NCBI GenBank assembly: GCA_023423275.1
Contig: JAFAFW010000097.1
Coordinates: 1 to 56,480 of the forward strand
DNA from: Pseudomonadota bacterium
GTDB taxonomy: Bacteria > Pseudomonadota > Alphaproteobacteria > Rhizobiales > Hyphomicrobiaceae
DNA length: 56,480 nt
Reading direction: 5' to 3'
The translations under genes and the position numbers were made by a program. Of the stretch, positions 51,634-56,480 are shown piece by piece; positions within the stretch are counted from its first letter, which is position 1, and every line of letters starts with the position of its first letter. A model generated the notes under the pieces. That model saw only the letters and a list, made by a program, of their open reading frames with translations. It ran no database searches and was not told the DNA's origin.

Positions 51634-52530
51634 TCATGCCGCCGCGCTGGCAAGGCGGACCGTATCCGTCTCGACCAGGAATTCCGCCACACGCGCAATC
51701 GAAGCGGCATCCTTGAGCAACGGTGCGTGACCTTGAGCATCCACGAGGAACGACGCGCAATTGGGATGACGCGTCCGCATCCGTTGCACGGTGGCATCGC
51801 TCAGGAGATCGGAATTTTCCCCGCGCAGGACGAGAACGGGCACGTGGCTCAGCGCTTCGAACTGCGGCCAGAGTTCGGGAACCGGGCCGTCGGCCAGCGC
51901 GAACGAGCGGTCGAGCTGTGCGTCATAGCCGGGTGCGGGCCGCCCGTTGCCTTCATTGAACCATTGCCGGGCGACCTCAGCCCATTCCTCGTCGGTCACG
52001 TTGGGAAACGCACGGCGGTTCATGTCGGCCAACAGGCGGGTCGCATCCTCCCATTTGGCCGGCAGCGGCACCTTGCCGACATAGGCCTTGATGCGCGTCA
52101 GCCCTTCGCGCTCGATGACGGGGCCGATGTCGTTCAGGACCACGGGACCGATCGCATTCGGCTCGGCGGCGGCCAGTACCATCGTGACCAGACCGCCGCG
52201 CGACGTGCCGACGATGGCCGGCCGGTCGAGGCCGAGCATCATCAGGAAATCCTGCACATCGAGCATCTCGATGGGGATGGCGTAGTTGCGCCAATCGCGA
52301 TCGAACTGCGACCGCCCTCGGCCGCGCAGGTCCAGCGTATAGACCGGACGCGCATTCGCCCCCGTGGACAACGCCACGGCCAGATCATGGAAGTCGCGCG
52401 AATTGCGGGTCAGCCCCGGGAGACACACCGCCGGGCGCAATCGAGAGTTCGGTGCGGGGTAATGACGCCCGTAAAGCCTCAGGCCGTCGCGGACCGTGAA
52501 GAAGATGTCTTCCCAGGCGTCTTGCGTCAT
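51634..52530 (-). CDS. Alpha/beta hydrolase
   Basis: This is a 298-residue hydrolase. It shows the oxyanion region VCLPGLTRNSRDF, LDLRGRGRSQ, the nucleophile elbow GTSRGG with Ser, the acid region NSDLLSD and the C-terminal His in DAQGHAPLL. The full catalytic triad is therefore present. Family members include esterases, lactonases and C-C bond hydrolases; the substrate is not readable. It follows slt by 35 bases on the same strand and ends at a clear terminator. Confidence 0.9.
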   Translation of the reverse strand: MTQDAWEDIFFTVRDGLRLYGRHYPAPNSRLRPAVCLPGLTRNSRDFHDLAVALSTGANARPVYTLDLRGRGRSQFDRDWRNYAIPIEMLDVQDFLMMLGLDRPAIVGTSRGGLVTMVLAAAEPNAIGPVVLNDIGPVIEREGLTRIKAYVGKVPLPAKWEDATRLLADMNRRAFPNVTDEEWAEVARQWFNEGNGRPAPGYDAQLDRSFALADGPVPELWPQFEALSHVPVLVLRGENSDLLSDATVQRMRTRHPNCASFLVDAQGHAPLLKDAASIARVAEFLVETDTVRLASAAA

Positions 52531-52565
52531 CTGCCCCTCGCGACCAGGCGGGCTGAGGACTAGAC

Positions 52566-54827
52566 CTAATCAGGTGCCGTGTCCGATCCTGCAACGCGGC
52601 GCGCCCTGACGAGATCCTGCCCGATCCCCTCTGCGCCATCATGGCCGAGTCGCTCCCGATAGACCTGCACGTTCGAGAGCACCTTCTGCACATAGTCACG
52701 GGTTTCTTCGAAGGGGATGCGGAAGATCCAGTCCACCGGATCGACATCGGGATCGCGCGGATCGCCGAACTGGCGGATCCACTGGCGCGTGCGCCCCGGG
52801 CCTGCGTTATACCCCGTCAGCGCCAGGATATAGCTGCCGTCCACGTCAGCCATCCGGTCGCCGACATAGGCGCTGGCCAGCATCGCGTTGTAAGACGGAT
52901 CACGCATCAGGCGCTTGATATCGCACTTGATTTTGTAGTCCCGGCAGACATGGCGCGCCGTCACGGGCATGACCTGCAGAATGCCGCGCGCGCCCGCACC
53001 CGACATGATCGTGGTGTTGAACTCGCTTTCCTGGCGCGCCAGACCGAGCAACAACGCCGTCTCCGGCGGATCGCGCAGCGGCTTGTAGGCAGGGAACGCG
53101 TGAATGGGATACGCGTACGGCACGAGGTTCATGCCGCGCGTGACGCCAAGCTTGCCGATGCGCAGGGACATCTGTGTGTCGCCCAGCGCCTCGGCCAGAT
53201 GGGCCACCATCGCCACCTCGGCCTCGCTGTCGAGATGGCGGCTCAAATGACCGAGAAATGCACGTGCGATGCCGCGACCGACGTCCGCCTTGACCGCGAT
53301 CACGGCCGCGACGGCCGCATCGAGGCTGTTGAACTGATCTGCCTGAGCAGACGTCGGAACTGCCGGCGGGCTCACCAGGCGGGTGTTTCCGGTCGCCCCC
53401 AGGTGCGCACGCGCGAGATGGCCATGGAACGTATCGGCGTACTGCGCCGCCGCTTCGAAGTATCCCGATGCCTTGCTCTTATCGCCAAGCGCTTCGTGCG
53501 TCCGTCCAAGCCAGTACAGCGCGCGCGAACGGCTCAGCGGTCCGTCGGAACCCGCCTCGTTCTTCTCGAAGAAGGGCAAGGCGGAGCGCGCGTCATTCAG
53601 ATAGCGCAGGGCGAGCCATCCCGCCATGAAGGTCTGGTCGTTGAGCGGATTGACGCTGAGCGCCCCGGAGTCGCGCACGAGATCGAAGGCGATCTTCGGC
53701 TTGCCCGCCTGCAACGCGCCGTAGGCGGCAGCCCGGCGTTGAAGCCACCAGCCGTCCGGGCTGACGATCTTGTTGGTATCCGTCGGCGCGGTGAGCAGGA
53801 TCTTCCAGGCGTCCTCATCCTTGTCGCGGTCACGCAGATACTGCACGCGCTGGAAGGCCAGCCCCCAGTCCGCGTCGCCATCGGCGGGAAGTGCGGCCAT
53901 CAGCTTGCGCGCCGACTTTGCGCCCGCGAAGACGGCAAGCCGTGCCTCCGCCTTCTTTTTCTCCGCGTCATCGCCAAGATAGGGAACGAGACGCCGGGCG
54001 GCGGAGATCCGGATACGGCGCTCACTTGCCCAGCGCACCTCGTCGACAAGCAGCCTGTCGAAGCGCCACTTGTAGTCGGCCGTCGTCAGCAGGCGCGCGA
54101 ATCGCTGCTGGAAGCCGGTTTCCAACTCGTCCGCGAATTCGTATTCGCGCCAGGCTTTTCGGGCCAACTCGGCAGCCTTGGCCTCGTCGCCTTCTGCCAG
54201 ATAGGCGGAAGCCAACGCCGCGAGGCCGGCGCCGGTTTCGGGGATCGTCTTTTCGAACGCCCGCTTGATGTCGCGCGAACTGCCGCCCCGCACGAACAGC
54301 GCTTCTTCGAGCCGCTTGGTGAGAACGGACTGGCTCGGCCAAGCCGGATTAGCGTCCAGGAACGCGCGATATTCGCCGATCTCCCCCCTGCCGGCGCGAA
54401 GCCGGAACCAGTCCACCAGCTTGCGGGCGACGGGATCCGAAATCTGCTCATGCTTCGGTTTGGCCTCAACGACATCGCCTTCGGCGTATGACGCCATCGC
54501 ACCGCGAATGAGTTCGGCATCCTTTTCGGATACGACGTGATCGCGGACGGGTGCGATCGCGGCATCGAAACGTTCGATCCGGTCAGCTTCGCGGGCCGCT
54601 GCGGGGGCTTCAAGGATCGGCTTCGCGGCGATTTTCTGGGAGGCGTCCGATTGCAAGGCAGGCGCCGCCGACGGCGCCGGGACGAGGGGGCCGGCAGCGC
54701 GGACCAGCGGCACGGCAACGATTGCCGAGGCCAGTGAAGTGACGAGTATCAAACCCCGAAGGGGTGAGGTGCGGATCAATACGTAAGCCTTGTCTCTCGA
54801 CCTGTCAGCGTGGTGATGGTTACTCAA
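52566..54827 (-). CDS. slt: Soluble lytic murein transglycosylase
   Basis: This periplasmic enzyme cleaves peptidoglycan between MurNAc and GlcNAc, leaving an anhydro end. The 753-residue protein has an N-terminal signal or anchor (LRGLILVTSLASAIVAVPLV) and a long superhelical domain of about 450 residues. The C-terminal Slt domain has catalytic Glu600 in LARQESEFNT, GARGILQVMPVTARH and LALTGYNAGPGR. It is divergent from dapA, a frequent arrangement in alphaproteobacteria. Confidence 0.95.
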   Translation of the reverse strand: MSNHHHADRSRDKAYVLIRTSPLRGLILVTSLASAIVAVPLVRAAGPLVPAPSAAPALQSDASQKIAAKPILEAPAAAREADRIERFDAAIAPVRDHVVSEKDAELIRGAMASYAEGDVVEAKPKHEQISDPVARKLVDWFRLRAGRGEIGEYRAFLDANPAWPSQSVLTKRLEEALFVRGGSSRDIKRAFEKTIPETGAGLAALASAYLAEGDEAKAAELARKAWREYEFADELETGFQQRFARLLTTADYKWRFDRLLVDEVRWASERRIRISAARRLVPYLGDDAEKKKAEARLAVFAGAKSARKLMAALPADGDADWGLAFQRVQYLRDRDKDEDAWKILLTAPTDTNKIVSPDGWWLQRRAAAYGALQAGKPKIAFDLVRDSGALSVNPLNDQTFMAGWLALRYLNDARSALPFFEKNEAGSDGPLSRSRALYWLGRTHEALGDKSKASGYFEAAAQYADTFHGHLARAHLGATGNTRLVSPPAVPTSAQADQFNSLDAAVAAVIAVKADVGRGIARAFLGHLSRHLDSEAEVAMVAHLAEALGDTQMSLRIGKLGVTRGMNLVPYAYPIHAFPAYKPLRDPPETALLLGLARQESEFNTTIMSGAGARGILQVMPVTARHVCRDYKIKCDIKRLMRDPSYNAMLASAYVGDRMADVDGSYILALTGYNAGPGRTRQWIRQFGDPRDPDVDPVDWIFRIPFEETRDYVQKVLSNVQVYRERLGHDGAEGIGQDLVRARRVAGSDTAPD

Positions 54828-54951
54828 CTGTATCGACGCCGGCAGATCGTTTACCCGACTGCCAGCATAGCGAGCGCATCGCCTTGCCTATGCTTGCCGA
54901 AGCGCATAATGTCCGTGATCCTGTTGGGAGGCACGGCAGGTTGAAGCTTGA

Positions 54952-54971
54952 GTTACCTGCGACAAGGTAAC
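54952..54971. promoter_or_regulatory. Inverted repeat in the slt-dapA divergent region
   Basis: GTTACCT and AGGTAAC are perfect inverted arms around GCGACA, 91 bases before dapA in the 234-base divergent spacer. It might be an operator. No promoter hexamers are certain. Confidence 0.4.
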
Positions 54972-55061
54972 AATCACACACGTCAGGTTCAAGTTTCCAA
55001 GCCCTGACTGTGACCGCAGGTTTCAAATTTGCTCAACGCGATCTGCTCAAGGAGCGGCATC

Positions 55062-55952
55062 ATGTTTAAGGGATCGTATACGGCACTGATTTCGCCGTTC
55101 ACGAACGACGTTTTGGACGAAACTGCATTTGCGCGGGTTGTAGAGTGGCAGATCTCCCAGGGGACGAATGGGCTCGTGCCTGCCGGTACGACCGGTGAAA
55201 CCCCGACTTTGTCGTATGAAGAGCACAAACGCACCGTCGAAATCTGCGTCGAGGTGACGAACAAGCGGGTTCCGGTGATCGCCGGTGCAGGCTCCAACTC
55301 GACTGCCGAGGCAATCGAATTCAGCCAGCACGCCAAGCAGGTCGGAGCGGACGCGGTTCTGATCGTGATGCCGTACTACAATAAGCCGACTCAGGAGGGC
55401 ATGTACCTCCACATCAAGGCAATCAACGACACCGTCGATATCCCGATCGTTCTCTACAACGTGCCGTCACGTACGGTCGCCGACATGTCGGTCGAGACCA
55501 TGGCACGCTGCGCCAAACTGAAGAACGTCGTCGGCGTCAAGGACGCCACTGCAAACATGGCGCGCGCCTCGCAGCAGCGCCTGGCCTGCGGCACGGACTT
55601 CGTGATGCTGTCCGGTGAGGATGCCACCGCGATGGGCTTCAACGCCCACGGCGGACAGGGCGCCATCTCGGTGACGGCGAATGTCGCACCGGCGCTGTGC
55701 GCGGAATTCCAGGCGGCGTGCCTCAAGGGCGATTTTGCGAAAGCGCTAAGGCTTCAGGATCAGCTCATGCCGCTGCATGATGCGATGTTTGTCGAGACCA
55801 GCCCAGGCCCGGTGAAATACGCGGCCTCGCGCCTGGGTCTATGCAACCCTGACGTTCGCCTGCCACTGGCGCCGATCAGCGAGTCCTCGCGCAAGGTAGT
55901 CGACGCGGCGCTGGTCCGCTGCGGATTGCTGCAGGCCAAAGCCGCGGAATAG
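55062..55952 (+). CDS. dapA: 4-hydroxy-tetrahydrodipicolinate synthase
   Basis: This enzyme condenses pyruvate with aspartate semialdehyde, the first committed step to diaminopimelate and lysine. The 296-residue protein starts MFKGSYTALISPF. It has the GTTGETPTLSYEEHKR loop, the proton-relay Tyr in LYNVPSRT, and the Schiff-base Lys in VVGVKDATANM. An AAGGAG ribosome site fixes the start; an in-frame start at 55029 is less likely. It is followed by smpB after 34 bases. Confidence 0.97.
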   Translation: MFKGSYTALISPFTNDVLDETAFARVVEWQISQGTNGLVPAGTTGETPTLSYEEHKRTVEICVEVTNKRVPVIAGAGSNSTAEAIEFSQHAKQVGADAVLIVMPYYNKPTQEGMYLHIKAINDTVDIPIVLYNVPSRTVADMSVETMARCAKLKNVVGVKDATANMARASQQRLACGTDFVMLSGEDATAMGFNAHGGQGAISVTANVAPALCAEFQAACLKGDFAKALRLQDQLMPLHDAMFVETSPGPVKYAASRLGLCNPDVRLPLAPISESSRKVVDAALVRCGLLQAKAAE

Positions 55953-55986
55953 CGAGCGTTACGCTAAGAGCAGGAGTGCTACGAGA

Positions 55987-56463
55987 ATGGCGGCCAAATC
56001 TGATGGCGGCCGCCGGCTGATCGCTGAGAACCGGAAGGCACGCTTCGAATATTTCATCACCGACACTTACGAGGCCGGCATCGTCCTGACGGGCACGGAG
56101 GTCAAATCGTTGCGCGCCGGTCAGGCCAACATCACGGAAAGCTACGCGGCCCTTGAAAACGGCGGGTTCGCGCTGATCAACGCCTATATCCCCGAATACA
56201 AGCAGGCCGGCCCGTTCTTCAATCATGCGCCGCGCCGGCCGCGCCGCCTGCTGCTGCATATGCGCGAGATGCACAAGATGGCGCTTTCCATCGATCGCCA
56301 GGGCATGACGCTGGTTCCGCTGGAGCTGTATTTCAACGAGCGCGGAATGGCCAAGCTCAAGCTCGGGCTGGCGCAAGGCAAGAAACTCCACGACAAGCGT
56401 GAGACGTCCGCCAAACGTGACTGGCAGCGCCAGAAAGCGCGGCTGATGCGTGAGAAGGGCTGA
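55987..56463 (+). CDS. smpB: SsrA-binding protein SmpB
   Basis: SmpB binds tmRNA and brings it to stalled ribosomes for trans-translation. At 158 residues it is complete: AENRKARFEYFITDTYEAGIV, LTGTEVKSLRAGQANI, the HAPRRPRRLLLH loop and the basic C-terminal tail KKLHDKRETSAKRDWQRQKAR. Its position after dapA is common in alphaproteobacteria. No ssrA gene is in the window. Confidence 0.98.
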   Translation: MAAKSDGGRRLIAENRKARFEYFITDTYEAGIVLTGTEVKSLRAGQANITESYAALENGGFALINAYIPEYKQAGPFFNHAPRRPRRLLLHMREMHKMALSIDRQGMTLVPLELYFNERGMAKLKLGLAQGKKLHDKRETSAKRDWQRQKARLMREKG

Positions 56464-56480
56464 CCCGACCAGAATAGCGG

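Noticed and set aside
51493..52563. Plus-strand 356-residue open frame covering the rcdA-hydrolase gap
   Set aside because: Mostly antisense to the alpha/beta hydrolase with its complete triad. The part in the gap has no family character.
52641..54491. Plus-strand 616-residue open frame
   Set aside because: Antisense to slt, Arg-rich, with no domain character; a coding-strand shadow.
1..56480. CRISPR arrays, tRNA or rRNA genes, insertion sequences, integrases, toxin-antitoxin or phage-defence genes
   Set aside because: I looked for direct-repeat arrays, tRNA T-arm sequences and transposase or defence motifs and saw none that could be supported.

Overview
The window is GC-rich, gene-dense DNA from an alphaproteobacterium, most likely of the order Hyphomicrobiales (Rhizobiales). 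The evidence is family content and gene order: secG-pyrG-kdsA, pgsA-moaD-moaE, a DUF1476 (F1FO-ATPase zeta inhibitor) gene divergent from purC, purC-purS-purQ-purL followed by bolA-grxD, slt/dapA/smpB, an RcdA-type (DUF1465) regulator of CtrA degradation, and a heterotetrameric sarcosine oxidase cluster. I see no rRNA or tRNA genes, insertion sequences, prophage or CRISPR array. Most of the window is ordinary chromosomal core with a few accessory insertions.

Layout. 1-9.8 kb holds the secG end, pyrG, a small DUF3175 gene (-), a VOC protein, kdsA, a PfkB sugar kinase, tkt, pgk and gph (nucleotide, LPS-Kdo and central carbon metabolism). 9.9-13.2 kb holds soxA, soxX and soxB of the periplasmic thiosulfate-oxidising system, without soxYZ or soxCD. 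13.4-19.6 kb holds alaS, a Tat-type kelch propeller protein, an unknown exported protein, a glycerophosphodiester phosphodiesterase (-) and a YrbL-like kinase-fold protein. 19.6-22.5 kb holds icd and an FAD-linked 2-hydroxyacid dehydrogenase (both -). 22.6-23.9 kb holds pgsA, moaD and moaE, followed by an inverted pair of short palindromic repeats. 24.1-27.0 kb is a minus-strand group: pth, flavin reductase, gnd, gntK. A NUDIX gene is divergent from it. 27.6-32.7 kb is the sarcosine oxidase cluster, beta-delta-alpha-gamma.

32.8-37.1 kb is an envelope region: an OmpA-domain protein, a lysozyme-fold exported protein, a polysaccharide deacetylase (-) and a HIBADH-family dehydrogenase. 37.1-43.1 kb is the zeta inhibitor (-) and the purine genes, interrupted by a proline-racemase-family gene between purQ and purL. 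43.1-44.9 kb carries two divergent unknown secreted proteins around an AT-rich, palindrome-rich spacer, bounded by strong hairpins. 45.0-46.8 kb holds bolA, grxD and a double PqiA-domain membrane protein. 46.8-54.8 kb is a long minus-strand run: rpsD, an exported protein, a TrmJ-type SPOUT methyltransferase with an unusual N-terminal extension, an FkbM methyltransferase, rcdA, an alpha/beta hydrolase and slt. The window ends with dapA and smpB.

Naming caution: the symbols soxA and soxB are used in the literature for two unrelated systems, both present here: sulfur oxidation (9.9-13.2 kb) and sarcosine oxidase (27.6-32.7 kb).

The least explained parts are the 43.1-44.9 kb insertion (a basic Cys-capped secreted protein opposite a secreted HExxH protein), the proline-racemase homologue with both catalytic Cys positions substituted, the TrmJ fusion, and the stand-alone soxAXB. 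None of these amounts to a demonstrated new system.
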